Shown: positions 11,196 through 23,766 of the stretch, one piece after another | Position numbering within the stretch: the stretch's first letter is position 1 | Layout: each line of letters begins with the position of its first letter | Assembly: GCA_032821775.1 (NCBI GenBank) | Contig: JAVLRN010000004.1 | Span: 744,001 to 808,000 of the forward strand | Length of the DNA: 64,000 bases | From: Sanguinoderma infundibulare | Taxonomy: Eukaryota > Basidiomycota > Agaricomycetes > Polyporales > Polyporaceae | Reading direction: 5' to 3' | Notes under the pieces: model-generated | Told to the model about the DNA's origin: nothing | The model's database searches: none | The model's input: the letters and a program-made list of their open reading frames with translations, nothing else | Position numbers and translations under genes: made by a program

Positions 11196-13479
11196 ATGTC
11201 TTCCTCAAGCGACATGGGTTCCAACGGGCCCGGGCTCCCACTGCAAGCACTGCTGGGGTCCTTTTCGCTGGACGACACTCTTGGAGCGGTCCTAGTAAGT
11301 ACATTCTGTGGGCTCATGTACGTATCACTCTCCAATTGGACCGATTTCTTTTTACTGACCCATTGCTAGACTGTACGGGATCAGCGTGCATCAGCTGTAT
11401 CGATACGTCCGCCATTTCCCTTCAGATGACCGCTTCGTGCAGCTAATTGTGAGTCTGAGCTCTCTACTCGCATGACACATGCTGACGAGATAATTTCTTC
11501 GATGATGACCCACGAAGGTTTTCCTTGTAATGTAACGCCATTCGTTTTCTAGTTGTCGCCCTTCCATGACCGAGTTCCACACAGGATCTCGGAAACAGTT
11601 CATTGCATCGCCACCATGCATCTGTCGTATGTCGCTTTCCAACATGATGTCCGGAACCGTATGGCTTACGACATACCCACCAGCTATTTCCTGCTTGTCT
11701 CGGATATCGCAAAACTCCTAGGATTCCTAAGTCATGGCGTGTGGTGCGTATTACCTTCCGTTCTCCGCAGACAGTTCTAATTGAACATGATCTTGATATT
11801 TCCAGGTCTCTCAATGTAAGTTCGAGTCAGATTGCCCCCTTGTCTTTTCTGACGCGTGCGCCCTCAGGCCATTCTGATTTCAACGGTGCGACCGTGCCGA
11901 GATCACACAGTAGGAACATGAATCTGACCGCCTCGAAACTACAGGCACCTATCGCCTTCGTATCGCAAATGTGAGGCCTCCCGATAGTTGGTTCTACACA
12001 TATCCTTTCTTACGGATCTCATGACAGGTTCTTCGCTCGACGCGTGTCTCTCCGTAGGTCCTTCTGGATTAGCATCCCACGGGATGAATAGCTGATGATC
12101 GGGTGCTAGTCGGCCCCAAGTACCGATTGATCGTCGGAATCGCGGTAAGCCATGCTACCGTACTATGAACCGCCATGGACGAAGTCTTATTTCAGATATA
12201 GAGCTTAGTTCTGCTCAGCGAGCTCGGTGCGCCCTTTCACCAACAAGTTCATAGCAGACTCTGACAGGAACTCGTACTGTACCCCAGCCTTCGCAGGCAG
12301 TAAGTTCTTAAGTTACGCATTATGGTCGATTCGTGGCTGAACAGTCCGAACGCGGGCAGCCCTGATCTACAAATCGTTGAGTCAATGTCAGCGGCCAGTG
12401 GCATGTCCACCTTCTGACGTTAACCGTTAGCTTTACGAACGCGCTGGCGAACGACAGTGGCGGCATTCGGGTGAGTGCACCATCACTCTCGTACATTGGA
12501 TAACGCGCGATACTTAACGGGACCTTCACGGATGTGCAGTGGCTTATCACAACAGAGCTTTCCCTTTTGTTCGCGACGGACCTCCTGTTTACGCCCACGC
12601 TTATTGTCGCCCTCCGACGTAGTCGTGCGGAGCTTAAGCAGTACGTCCTGTGAGTCCATAACCAGCCTTTTCGCGGACCTGAAAGCTTCCATTCTCAAGT
12701 GACGAGAGTTTCGCGGAGCACTTCGTCACGTACTTCATCAACACCGGTAAGTTACCCTTGCACATAAGTATCCGATGGGGCGAGTAGGTGACACTGCCGA
12801 CAGGACTTCTGCACTGGTGAGACGATAGTTGGCCTTTCCACGTCAAGTAAGACGTCTGTCTCATGCGTTCGGCCCGTGCAGCATGGTCAACGCCGCTGCG
12901 TTCATCACCGTGAGCCGAGGATCACCCGAGTGCGTGCGAGCATTTACTCAATTCATTCCTCCTAGTGTGTCACGACCAGCCCGTCCTCGATGGTATACTA
13001 CATCCCCCAGACGATCGCAGCTCGATGTACGTTGTCTCGTATGCTGTATTATGTCACATACTTTCCCTGCTGACGCACTCCGCCAGTGTACGCGAACACA
13101 CTCCTCTCCGCGTAAGTGGTTCCACGCCATCGCGCTGACAGAGATTCACTACATCCCCCGTTCTTCCGCGTGACAGCCTGAACTCGCGCGACCCGAACAA
13201 GGCACCCACCATCTTCGACAGCGGCACGTACGACCGAAACCTCATCCAGCGCATGAACCGTCGCGCCGCTGCAGATACGTGGAACGTTCCGCAGGTGCGC
13301 GACCTTCTCGAGTTAACGAGCTCAGCTAATAATGTTGCGGAACTTGCGGTCTGCAGGTCCAGGACGCCGACGAGCCTCCAGTCATACACATCAACGTCAC
13401 GACGGAGGACGAAGGGACGAGGGTGGACCCGGAGTACAAGTTCACGTTCAAGCGAGGCAAGAGCTTTATAACCTGGTAG
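11196..13479 (+). CDS. DUF6534 multi-pass membrane protein, copy 1
   Basis: Intron-rich gene for a fungal seven-helix-type protein with the DUF6534 module. It starts MSSSSDMGSNGPG at 11196, followed by DDTLGAVLVSTFCGL, a GTACGT donor and LYGISVHQLYRYVRHFP. Later exons read ETVHCIATMHLSYVAF, FFARRVSL and GPKYRLIVGIA. The DUF6534 part includes FATDLLFTPTLIVALRRSRA, then SFAEHFVTYFINTG and VYANTLLSA. The cytosolic end starts LNSRDPNKAPTIFDSGTYDR and finishes TFKRGKSFITW, stop at 13477-13479. The order matches the family (helix, LYG.., ETxH.., DLL..LxxSRxGxK, YxINTGLLT, YxNSLLATLN). Several middle exon limits are uncertain, and the middle seems more diverged than copy 2. Function unknown. Confidence 0.75.
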
Positions 13480-14501
13480 CAGGTCCGCTCGGTTGCCCAA
13501 GCCCCAGACCCCCGAAGATACCCATATCCTTCAACGCAGTGATCGTTTACGACCATCTCGATTCTGTCAGCTAGAGCTTCGTTTCGCATCGCCCGGGCTT
13601 AACGTGGACGAGAAGATGCCGGTCATTCTTTCAGCCATTAGCCTCTTCCGAACGCAGTCTCGGATCCCGAATGTTTATTATGTATGTTATTTTTGCGATA
13701 GAAGGTCAACACCGAGTTGAGTCTATGGTGTTTTCGACGAGTAGGCGGGGTCACTAATATTAATTAATGTGCATGCGCTGGTCATGGGCCGACTGCCCCA
13801 TGACGATCCTCCTCGCGTGCTCGTTGTTCCCGAATGCCGCGTGCATGCTTGTGTGAGCAGGAACCAATCAGGGCGCGGAAGCCACGATTGGGGAGCTCGT
13901 GGTTGTGGTCTCGACCGTTGGCTCCTGCCGCTAGTCTAGTATTCCATGTGGACATCCGACTCGATGGCTCTGCCAACGTTCCAGGAATGGCCGCAGATAA
14001 GCATTGAGGTAATGTACCTTACTCGATGGACGCGCGGATTATTGAACTAGAAAGAGAATAGCCAGAGAGGAACATACTCGAGCAGGGAAGTTCCCATCTC
14101 AAATGGGGTATGCGAGGCTCTTGGTAGTCGAGTAAGCACTTCCTATGCCCCGGAATCCAGTCATCCGTACCTGTGACCGACGTACACTGGTATAGAATGC
14201 TGTCTGTCGCATCGGGACAAATGCAACGTACAGCTCTCCTCAATTACGCAAGCTTCTGGGCCGCCGTCCATGGGACTTCTTCTATTCGCGTCCCCATGTG
14301 TACATATATTCGGCCTCCGGACCCATGACTCAGATATTCGCGTTCTTTCCCCTACCATCCGCAGCCTACACTCGACAACCTGCGACGACACTCAGACCAG
14401 ATTCCCCTTCCACATCGGCTCATGAAGAGCTCTGGCATTCGCTGAGACCGCAGACCCCCCTCCTCACTCCCAGAATCGATACCGCTCTACAACGTCCCGA
14501 C
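13480..14501. other. Intergenic, presumed P450 promoter region
   Basis: About 1 kb with no supported gene. Small open frames on both strands lack motifs. The 3' half presumably holds the promoter of the P450 gene starting at 14502. Confidence 0.4.
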
Positions 14502-16630
14502 ATGGAAGGCATTGTAGCCGCACTCCTGGCGGCTTTGACGGGCCTTCTCTTCTTTCGATGGTTCACGGACCCTGTAAGTGCGAAATGGACCCGATGGTTG
14601 CTTGACATCTTACGACGCACAGATCCGCGCTATACCGACACTCGGCGGCCCGTCTCTTCCAATCTTGTCCCTCTTCACGGCGGTGCAATTCATGCGGCAC
14701 GGTCGGTCACTGTTCGCTGAAGGCTACAAGAAGGTACGCTGCGTGCTTGGACCTCTTTCATAGTGCTCTTAACTCTGTTCTCGAACATCGTAGCATCGAA
14801 ACGGAGTATTCAAGGTCGCCATGTTTGACAAGTGGGTGGTTGTGCTGTCTGGACTGAAGATGGTCGAAGAAATCAAGAGATACTCGGACGAAGACTTGTC
14901 CTCGAGGGAAGGGGTAGTCGAGGTGCGCGGTCCAAGTCGCTCCAGTCTCCCCCTTGGCCTCCTTCATGTTCGTATGCTGATATCTCGCAACAGATGACGC
15001 AGATGACTTACACAGCTGGAAGGGAGATGGCGGAGGAGGATATGATTCCCGAAATCATCAAGGAGAACTTGATGCGATCTCTACCGCTCAGGATTCCTGA
15101 CCTTATCGACGAAGTGCACACGTCGATATCGGACTCCATGATTGGTGGCGAGGACGGTGGTGCGCACAATCCCTTGATCGGATATGGCATCGCGAGCTGA
15201 CTGATACGTAAACAGCATGGGGGAACGTGAAGACAGTAGAGCTTGTGCGGAAGGTGTTGACCCGGGTCACCAGTCGCATTTATGTCGGCCTTCCGCTCTG
15301 TATGCGTCTCGTTCGTCCGCGTACCATCCGATTCGTATGCTCACTGACGTTTGGACAGGCCGGAACGAGCAATATCTTTCAGTCATCCGGAGGTATCCGC
15401 TCGATTTCATCAAGTCTATTGGGATCATGAGCTTCATACCGCAAGTGCTCAAGCCGTTAGTCGTTCTTCTAATCCTGATGGCTCATGTCCATGATGACCT
15501 GACGCAACAAACCAGACTGGTCGGACCTTTAGTAACACACGTCCCCTCGAGCGTGGCACGGGCGAGTCCCTTTCTGGAACCGATGATCCGAGAGAGGTGT
15601 GCGTTCATGGCCGAATATGGGGATGTCTGGTCGGAGAAACCTGTGAGTGCACGTGGCGTGGATGGCCCCATTATTTTGCTGATATTCGCCATTTGCGGCA
15701 GCAAGATATGTTGCAATGGATCCTGGACAGGATGATCCCCAAGGGTAGGCCTGACAGCGCCATCATTGTGAAGTTTCTCCGCGCATACTTTGCCGGGACG
15801 CACACAGCTATCAATGTTCGTCGGCGTTTGCTTCTACTCCTGCTTCTCCGAGTCTTCGTGCTTATGGTGCTGGCCCGCAAACACATAGAGCCTCGCGCAT
15901 GCACTGCATCATCTTGCAGCCTTGCCAGACGTTATAGAGGACCTCCGGCGCGAGGCCGAGTCGGTACTCCCTTCAGAGGGTTGGACCATGATGGCCATGG
16001 GCAAACTGTGGAAGCTGGACAGCTTCATCAAAGAGTCTCAGCGATACACGGGCATCGCGGATGGTAAGCGCATTCCTCGTGTAATGTTGTTCTCCGGTCG
16101 CTGCTATTCACTTGGTATCGATTGCCGTCGTTCTGCTCCAGCCGCATTGGTAAAGAAGGCGATGCGGGACATCCGGCTCAGAGACGGGACGCTGATACCA
16201 AAGGGCACCATACTGTTGACGGCGTCGGGGCCCTTGCATCACGACGAGGAGATCTATCCCAACGCTGACACGTTCGACCCATACCGATTTTTCCGGGCCC
16301 GAGACGACTCTGGGAAAGGGACGGGGTCCAGGGAGCAGTTCGCAGCGATTTCAACGACGTACCTCCCTTTCGGGTACGGACCGCATGCCTGGCAAGCATT
16401 CCGCTTTAGCTCATCATATCACAGTTAACTGACGAATGTGTTGCAGCCCTGGCCGATTCTACATCGCGCTGGTGATGAAAGCAATCATTGCAACCCTCAT
16501 TATTAACTATGATTTGAAGCTCGCAGGTGATGGAAGCAGGCCGAATGACGTTTGCACAGCGTTCACGGTGAGCCCTGCACCGGAGGGCACCCTGGTCTTC
16601 AGAAAGCGTGCAGCCGTCCGAAATGTATGA
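14502..16630 (+). CDS. Cytochrome P450 monooxygenase (CYP512/ent-kaurene-oxidase-like)
   Basis: Membrane-anchored heme monooxygenase with about ten exons. Exon 1 (14502-14573) encodes the N-terminal anchor MEGIVAALLAALTGLLFFRW. Exon 2 gives the proline-rich hinge IPTLGGPSLPIL. The I-helix reads FAGTHTAIN, with His in place of the usual acidic residue before Thr. The K-helix ExxR motif is ESQR. The meander has FDPYRF, and the heme loop FGYGPHACPGRF carries the cysteine ligand. The Cys codon is split by a GC..AG intron at 16392-16446. The protein ends KRAAVRNV, stop 16628-16630. The overall pattern resembles agaricomycete P450s of the CYP512-like group that hydroxylate terpenoids or sterols, but family assignment needs alignment. 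It converges with the SDR at 16888-18312. All motifs expected of an active enzyme are present. Confidence 0.88.
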
Positions 16631-16887
16631 GTCGGAGCTGGTGACTTGAGATGGTGTAGAACTCTAGTCGCTGTAGGTAGTAACTGATATCTCATTGTTG
16701 GAAGTCTACTGCTACACTAGCCTAGGATAGCATTCGACATTCGCGGGGGGGAGCTCTTCTGCTCTGGCTTGAAAGGTCAATACTTCGGGTTCGCCCGGTG
16801 TTTTCGCAAACGATACGTAGATGCAAACTGATTGCATTACGCGGACGGACAAGAGGAACGCGAACATGACAAGCTAAACTGTAGGTC

Positions 16888-18312
16888 TCAATGATCCTGC
16901 ACTGTGCCATCGCTCCACTGCTTCAAAATAGACTCCGTCGCGTCCCATAATTCTCCGGCCAACGCCACGCTCTGCGCCTGAGGATGTGGGGGTATGCCGA
17001 TCTTCCCTGGGGGCACCAAGTACGCTCCCTTGAACGAGTCTCTCCTTTCCGCAACCTCCGGCGATGTTGCCGCATAGACTAATGGACGTGCACCCTCCGC
17101 AGGGGTACTGAAGGTGAACTTCAGGATTAGCATCAATATAGGCCCTAGTATTGGGATCTTGTGCATCGGATCCTTGGAGAAACCCTCGGTGTAGACATAG
17201 CCGGGGTCTACGGACATAACCGTGATCGGCACGTTCTCAGCATCAAGTCTCCTCTGGAGCTCTTGAGCAAACAGGATGATGGCGAGCTTCGACTGTGCTA
17301 AACGGACGAGCATTGTTAGCATGCACACATTGTCGGTTTGGTTGGTTCGCCGCGCACCGTATCGCATTTGGTCGCCAAACTTTGGCCCTAGTAAATGCCT
17401 CACGTCTCCGTACTCCTGGTTCCAGTCATCAAGATTCCGATAGCGAAGTTCACGGCCCTTCGGTAGTTGCTCTATCGCGCTTGATGCGACCTAGAGAGTG
17501 CCGATAAGAACAACACCCAACATCCTTGCGAGGAAAATTCGTACCATGACGACTCGAACGTGGTTTCCCACCTCCTTGGCTGTCTCGGTCAACACCGGAA
17601 GTAGCGCTTTTGTGAGCATGAATGGAGCCGCATAGCTAGACATAGACCTATTAGCCTCTCGATGCGCGCGCCCGTGGTGCTTCCTGAGGCGCACTTTACA
17701 AGCATCGCCAGTTCGATTCCTGTCCGATATGAAGTCTTGACTCTAGATGTTGACGAGATGACTGACCTCCATGGCCTAATTCATACGGTTGACGTAGTCT
17801 GCAAGCCGGGAGTCCGAGCCTTCATGAATTGAGACCATCTTCAGAAATGACTCGACATACCGGCCAGCATTATTCACTGATGCCGCATTAACGCGTCTGC
17901 ACTTTCTGGGGTTCGACAATGGTGAGCTCACCGAGGGCATCTAGTCTACTTTCCCTCTCAAGGAAGGCGGCTACGAAACTCTTTATCGTGCTGGGATCTT
18001 CAAGGTCTAGTTCAAGCCAATGAAGCTCCCCGTTCCCGGGCTCCAAGCCTTCTTCCTGCAGGCGCTTGATGGCCGCCTTGACTCGTTCTTCGCTACGGCC
18101 CGCGATGTAGACCTTCGCTCCCCGTCGCGCAAGTTGCTGGACTGTCGCGTAACCGATGCCGCTGCTAATTGATAACCGACGACAGGCTTAGGTCGGGCGA
18201 GCACTACAAGCACTACATTCGCTCACTTTCCCCCAGTGACAATCACGACCTTTCCTGCCAGATCAGGGGCCGCATTGGATTGCCTTTCGGTTGTGCTGGT
18301 AGAATTTCCCAT
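16888..18312 (-). CDS. Short-chain dehydrogenase/reductase (retinol-dehydrogenase-like)
   Basis: NAD(P)-dependent oxidoreductase convergent with the P450. Exon 1 begins MGNSTSTTERQ (start 18310-18312) and reads LAGKVVIVTGG; with exon 2 it forms TGGNSGIGYATVQQLARRG, the dinucleotide-binding motif. Exon 2 continues VYIAGRSEERVKAAI and ELDLEDPSTIKSF. A short exon gives VNNAG. Later exons give FMLTKALLPVL, then HVRVVM and VASSAIEQLPKG. RYAQSKLAIILFAQELQ supplies the catalytic YxxxK across a splice site. The end reads DPGYVYTEGFS and finishes GTVQDH, stop 16888-16890. Length and motifs fit the fungal WW-oxidoreductase/retinol dehydrogenase-like SDRs. The exon after VNNAG (about 17640-17800) is the least certain. 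Likely a lipid or terpenoid ketone/alcohol substrate, but this is inferred only from family and neighbour. Confidence 0.82.
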
Positions 18313-19296
18313 GGCTGCGAAGTATTACCAGCGGACGAAAGGAGAGAGTGAGCTGCATCGTGGTGGCGCCAGGTCACGATGGATGGTAACCGGGCGCTTG
18401 ATGTCGGCCTTCGCCGAGTCCGTTTTTGGGTGGCACTCACACTGCTGGTACACCCCGGGCCTCTCGACGCTCGCTTTCTGTCGCACTGGCAGTGGTTGCA
18501 TCCTTGACTGCTTCCATGGTGCCAACAGTCTTCATCTTAACCCTTTCCTCGGATTGTCTCCCGGACTTGCATTCGCGGTTGGTCAGCCGTATGACGGAAT
18601 TTAAGCTTTAGGCGTCACGGGACGCTACTTAGCTTGTCGCCACCAACGCCAACGCTGTCAAAAACCTTCCGATCCTCCACCACCGATGTTCGTATCAGTA
18701 CACCTTCTCGTTTGTGCTCCTTCCGGACTGTTTTGCTGAAGCGTTGATCACAGGCACTCGGTCCCCAAGCTCGAAACTGAATGGCCCGTTATCCCGGGAT
18801 GGAGGCTCGTCACCGATAGACTTCAGACGGCGGTCGATGGCCGTATCAACGTCCTCTGACAGGTCTTTCGTGTTTTCTAGCGCGATCGGTGGTGAAGAAG
18901 CGTGCGTCTGGTAAATTTACCGCTGTGTTTGACGGGTGTTCGACGTCTCACGCACATTGGACACTTGCACACACCTTCCATGTAGTCATGTTTCATACGC
19001 CAATGGCCAGATGTACATCGTCAACGCCCGAGGAGAGCACACGACGACGACACGGGTGTTATCCATCCTGCGATTGCATCGTATGGGCCTGGAGGCTTGC
19101 TGATGGCGAGTTGCTGCCCTTGGCAGCGACATGACAGGTGGCTTTACAAACTCCGTGCACCGTTCTGTATATTTAAATGATGAGACTTACTACAGTGGCA
19201 ATTTCTGGGTTTCGCTCGTCTCTTGGACCTCTTCCCTGGTACCCTCGTCCCCTCAACGAGGTCTCGAGCAAAGACATCCACGCCGAAACAATCCAC
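18313..19296. other. Intergenic between SDR and DUF6534 copy 2
   Basis: About 1 kb separating two divergent genes (SDR on minus, DUF6534 on plus); it should contain both promoters. No supported gene, inverted repeat or RNA gene seen. Confidence 0.4.
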
Positions 19297-21407
19297 ATGG
19301 GTTCAAGCCTCAATGAAATCGGAGCGCTATTGATCGCGGTTCTCGTCACAGCGGTGTAAGTCGGAATCATTCCGTCCTCCGTTTTCCCAGCGCCCTGATA
19401 GACATTTCCCAGTGGGTTTGGTATCACGACAATGCAGACGTACATATACATTGTCCGATATCCGGACGACCCTTGGCAGATCCGGTGGACGGTACGTCTG
19501 CGTCATGCAATGACGACGGTTGCTGACTGACCGGGACAGGTATGGTCGCTGCTGTACGTCCCCAACGGCGTTCGTACGCTTTCTATTCGTACTTATCACA
19601 GGCTATTCCGCATGCCTGCCTGCAGAGCGTTGGATACGGTGCACGTCAGTCTCAGTTGGCATATGACCTACTACTACCTCATTCTCAACTTCAACAATCC
19701 GCCTGAGCTCGACGAGTTAACATGGTACGCGACGCCCACTGCTCCTACGATCCCGTGCTAATTATTTTACTGCTTTTAGGAGTTTCAATGTATGTAATCG
19801 AGCAATATCTGCCGCGCCGATGCCTGATACCTCGGCCGATAGGTTACGGTCGTCCTCACGGTCAGTCCGGTTTCATTGACCTGCTCGAGCCGATGTTCAG
19901 GTCCCATACTAGGCAATGATCACCGCCATCGCCCACAGTTTCTACGCCCGCAGACTACACATACGTACGTGCACGCTTCAACAAGTACAGGCGCATAGGC
20001 TGATCGAAAAGTAGTGAGCGATAGGAACTGGTTCGTCACTAGCCTGATTGTATGCATTGCCCATTCCCAACACCCAGTCGTTTCTAACGACCTTTCGCAC
20101 CGCAGCTTCTGCTCTCCCTGCTCAGACTCGTGATGGGCTGCGGTAAGGCTTCCCTGTCATCTCCCTATCTATATCATAAAGGACTCATGCACCACTTCGA
20201 CAGTGGTCTCAGCGAAGATGTATGTGTGCACGAACGTCAGCTTGCCGCTGAAGTCATATGACACCCTCTTCGCAGCTTCCAAATCAAGCAACTTCGCTTG
20301 CTTGCGAAGAAAATCGGTGGCTTGGTCTGCACAGAGCTGGGAGCGGGGACGATGGCCGATTGCATCATCACGGCGATGCTCATCTTCTACCTCCAGAGAC
20401 ACAAGTCGGGATTTAATACGTGAGTCTACCCAATAACGCTCCTACCTTTGGTGCGTAGCTAACGGTATACTAGCCGGTAAGCTTGCCGATTGACCGTCCA
20501 AGATTGATCGCTCACGCCATCGCCCTACATGCCGTGCCGGTGCAGCACCGACCATGTACGTTCAAGCATATCGTCTCCACGTATGGTAGGTCTTGACTAA
20601 CATGTGTTGTCAAACAGCTCTTAGACAAGATCTCGTTCTGGACCGTGAGCAACGGGATGCTCACTAGCATCGTAGGGGTAGTCGTCATCGTAACCTTCAT
20701 CACGATCCCAAACAGCATGGTCTTCCTCGCCATCCACCTCCTGCTCAGCAAACGTATGACTTTTCTTTTGGTGCTCATGGACACAGGGCGGTTCTGATCC
20801 GTCGTTTCGCTCCACCGCCAGTATACGCAAACTCGCTCCTCGCTACGTGAGTCCATTCTTGCCCCCATTTTACAGAGCGCCGAACCGAGGCTGACAGTCT
20901 GGCGGTGTGCTGTGGTTAGCCTGAACTGTAGGGAAGCGAATCGCGGCCCTGGGCCCAACACTGTCGTGGGGTCTTTCGCGCTCCCCGGGAATTTCCATAT
21001 CGACCCCGAGATACCGCCGATCGAGTTTAATAGCCGTGGAACGGGTCACTCGGTAGGTTCATATTCCCCGTTGTCTGCGCTCTCTTGCTTTTCGCTGACG
21101 ATGCTTTTGACTGCGTCGTGCCCTCCTACGTTCCTAGCAGACGAACTCCGTGTCCTCGAATGCGTGTAGTGGCAGTGGTCCCATCGTGCATATCGTGACG
21201 ACGAGCTCGATGGACTGCGAGTTTCCGCCCACGCCTTCTGGAAAGTCAGGGCAGATGGACGACGTAAGTCAAGTCGAGTTTGACAAGGTGTTCTGGTTGA
21301 CAAACTGTGGAATGTAGGGCGAAGGCGAACTCTATCCTCGGGTGGGTTACGACATCGAGGGGGACTTGCCAACGTCGTCGGGGTCTGGGTCCTTCCACCT
21401 GGAATAG
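19297..21407 (+). CDS. DUF6534 multi-pass membrane protein, copy 2
   Basis: Intact-looking paralogue of the gene at 11196-13479. It starts MGSSLNEIGALLIAVLV; after the first intron comes FGITTMQTYIYIVRYPDD. Next exons read ALDTVHVSLSWHMTYYYL, then SFN, IAHSFYARRLHI and NWFVTSLIVCIA. The DUF6534 core is GAGTMADCIITAMLIFYLQ followed by RHKSGFNT. Then come DKISFWTVSNGMLTSIVG, IPNSMVFLAIHLLLSK and YANSLLAT. The tail exons carry LNCREANRGPGPNTVVGSF, GSGPIVHIVTTSS and GEGELYPRVGYDIEGDL, ending SGSFHLE at 21405-21407. The truncated copy at 30035-31166 shares this tail layout. The family is predicted to be a plasma- or endomembrane protein with no established biochemical role. Exon limits between 19790 and 20330 are uncertain. 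Confidence 0.82.
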
Positions 21408-21607
21408 ATGGTCCTTATCACTCTTATATATAACCAGTTCGAAACCCTTCCTAACCCCAACGTGACCTGATCGCCCCTCGTCGGAATTCTTTCATTAGGC
21501 ACGAGGCACGTCTGGCACATCTCGCGATAGAAGCGGAGCACGTCGCCGAGGGTCTGTGTCCCGACAGACATTTGCCGGGTGTTCTTCATGCCCTTCATCT
21601 TCTCGTC

Positions 21608-22335
21608 TCAACGCCAGTTGCACACCTTCGGGGAACGACATGAGGGATTAGCTGAGTCCTGCATCTCGTCGACGTATTCCGACGATGCGCCAGTAAGCCA
21701 ACAGATGTCGTTGATGCACAGGGAGAGGTCGTCGGAGCCGAGGAGCTCGAGCGACCTGTCCTCGTGCACGTAGCCTCGGATGACCGTGCCTCCTAGGCAG
21801 ACGCACTGGTAGTGTGTGGCAGGCAGGATAGACAGTGTATTGGTCAGGAACGCGGAGTTCACTGCGCCGATGGCGTAGGTGGGGAACACGGGACGTTCGC
21901 GTTGAAGGGCGGGGCCGTCATCAGTGTAGCCGACTTGAGCGTCGCTTTTGAGGAAGGATCCTTTTCTGGGCTTCGACACCGCGCCCCTCCACGCTCGCGA
22001 TCTCGTACTTATGTGCAAGGCGGATCAATGTGGATACGATAGGGAAATCATTAAGGTCCCCCAACGTCTCCGGGATGGTTTGAGCAAAGGGCATGTCAGA
22101 AAACCCTTAGTCAACACATCGATGCTACACTTCCAGCGTGCCTTGCTTGTGTATAAACGTTCAACACCCGTAGTAAGTGACGCCAGTCGTCTGAAGCGTC
22201 AAAGACGCGGACGAGCGGAATCCCGGCCACAATTATTCGTAGAGAGCAACTATAAAACTGTCCTTGACTTCGAACTGTTCTCAAACTTGTTCGACCTTGA
22301 CACGTTCCAGAAACCGGCTGCACGAGGCGCGCCAT
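21608..22335 (-). pseudogene. Decayed BTB/POZ gene
   Basis: Minus-strand remains of a BTB gene related to the one at 4827-5867. The N-terminal part survives as PLVRVFDASDDWRHLLRVL (compare HVSDSPEDLAHFFRVL in the intact gene). Then comes STLIRLAHKYEIASVEGRG in a different frame. The C-terminal part survives as TYAIGAVNSAFLTNTLSIL, GGTVIRGYVHEDRSLELLG and DDLSLCINDICWLTG, ending CNWR with a stop at 21608-21610. The order is that of the family, but the segments are in shifted frames, the first BTB strand is missing, and no intact start is visible. Non-functional as far as sequence shows. Confidence 0.65.
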
Positions 22336-22388
22336 GCTGATATGTTAATGATCACTCGGTGGTACATCACTGCAAATATCCACTGCAA

Positions 22389-22832
22389 CTAGAAGACCCT
22401 GTCGGTGTACCACGGCTGGAGGGTCGTCCTTTCCTTGTCCCACTGGCGACACGATGCAGACGTTCGTGACCGCAAGCACCCCAGCAGAAACGAGAATATA
22501 CGTATGACGTTGTTCTTCTAGAGTAAGTCGTTCTCGAGGATCGACAAGGTCTCGGCGTAGGTCTCGGTGATGTAGATGATCGTCGACCCGATCATCTTGC
22601 TGTCTGGACCGATGGCGTTCTGTTTGTCGAGACACTCGTTCTGGGAGAGCAACACCCCTCCCAACTCTGCAGGGAGTCAGCGCGTTGAGCACGCTTCGAG
22701 GACAAAGGGAAGATACGCACTGACTCGGCAGTCAGCCTTCGCGTTGGCAAGGTGTTGGTCGCGGAACTTTGCGCGACGCTCGGCTGCGCCCTGGTCAGGG
22801 TAGTCTGGAGCGCAAAGCTGAAAGTAGGGCAT
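22389..22832 (-). pseudogene. YCII-domain (YciI-like) protein gene with premature stop
   Basis: A small dimeric alpha/beta-barrel family. It starts MPYFQLCAPDYPDQGAAERR at 22830-22832 and continues FRDQHLANAKADCRV; a GT..AG intron follows. The second exon reads GGVLLSQNECLDKQNAIG, then SKMIGSTIIYITETYAETL and ENDLL. An in-frame TAG at 22518-22520 stands where relatives have Trp (YWKxNVWD). After another intron the sequence resumes WDKERTTLQPWYTDRVF with stop at 22389-22391. Everything apart from the TAG looks intact, so this is either a recently inactivated gene, an alternative intron boundary that skips the TAG, or a sequence error. Bacterial YciI-like proteins are linked to chlorinated-aromatic metabolism; the role of the fungal homologues is unknown. 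Confidence 0.7.
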
Positions 22833-23766
22833 CGGTGCTCTGGGTAGTGGGTGTAACGGTGTCGGGGTGCGATGGGTCTCCCCTCTCCAACTCCTTGCGT
22901 CTTTTATACCTGTGGGCCTGGGCTCCTTCCGGGCGGTTGGGCATGAACCCCTCCATCGTAAACTCCCCGGGCAGAGAACATTACAAACCCCGGCTTAGCT
23001 ACCTTGCTGCCAAAGGCACAGGACAGTCCGACGGCTACAACAGGTTGACGTCACTCAATTAGCCATTCGTAACTAAACATTCCGATGAATTGACCAAACT
23101 TTGTCGATGACCGAATGAATGACATGTCGCGAGCTTCAGTGACCACGGTGCTCGCCGCTACCGTGACCGTAAACATGCTGGCCCAGAGCTTCATTGTCCT
23201 CGCTCCAATCAACTTTGAAGAGGGCGATCATAGAGTTCGAGTATGACGTCACTGCGGTCAATGAACGGGCGTAGTAAGCGAAAATCAAGCAGGACAAACG
23301 GTCGCCTAGAGCTTGAAGCGTAAAAGGAAGCTTGGAAGATGCGTCGAAGGTTTGACTGAAACCTGGAGGGTCGACGGAAGGAAGGGGAGAGGTTCAGTTC
23401 CTGACGTCACGGGCTCTGCTGAGGCTGTCGTGCCACACGACACGCACCGGCGGCAACCCTGTGCTGTGGCCCTCTTCGCGGGACAGAATGCCGGGAACAG
23501 AGACTAGAAGTAGCGAGACGATTTGCCGTGAAGGAATGGAGATGATGGCAGTGGGATACGACACTGAGTCGGAGGATTACTGGAACCCCGCACCGAGTCT
23601 CGGCCCGAGCCGGAAGCGTCTTGCGGCGCTTGGTCAGGCAGGGTGCGCTTGCTCTGCGACCACGTCGACGACGACGACGGTGAACGAGATCCTCAGCATA
23701 TTCCAAACTCTATTCCGCGGTCGATCCAAACGAAGCGCGAGTCGTACCAATTTACAAAATCGTCCA
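22833..23766. other. Intergenic, no supported gene
   Basis: About 0.9 kb between the YCII-domain gene start and the 3' end of the GMC oxidoreductase. Open frames at 23407-23880 on both strands are rich in Arg/Ser and contain a short CGTCGT-type repeat; no motif supports a protein. Confidence 0.4.
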
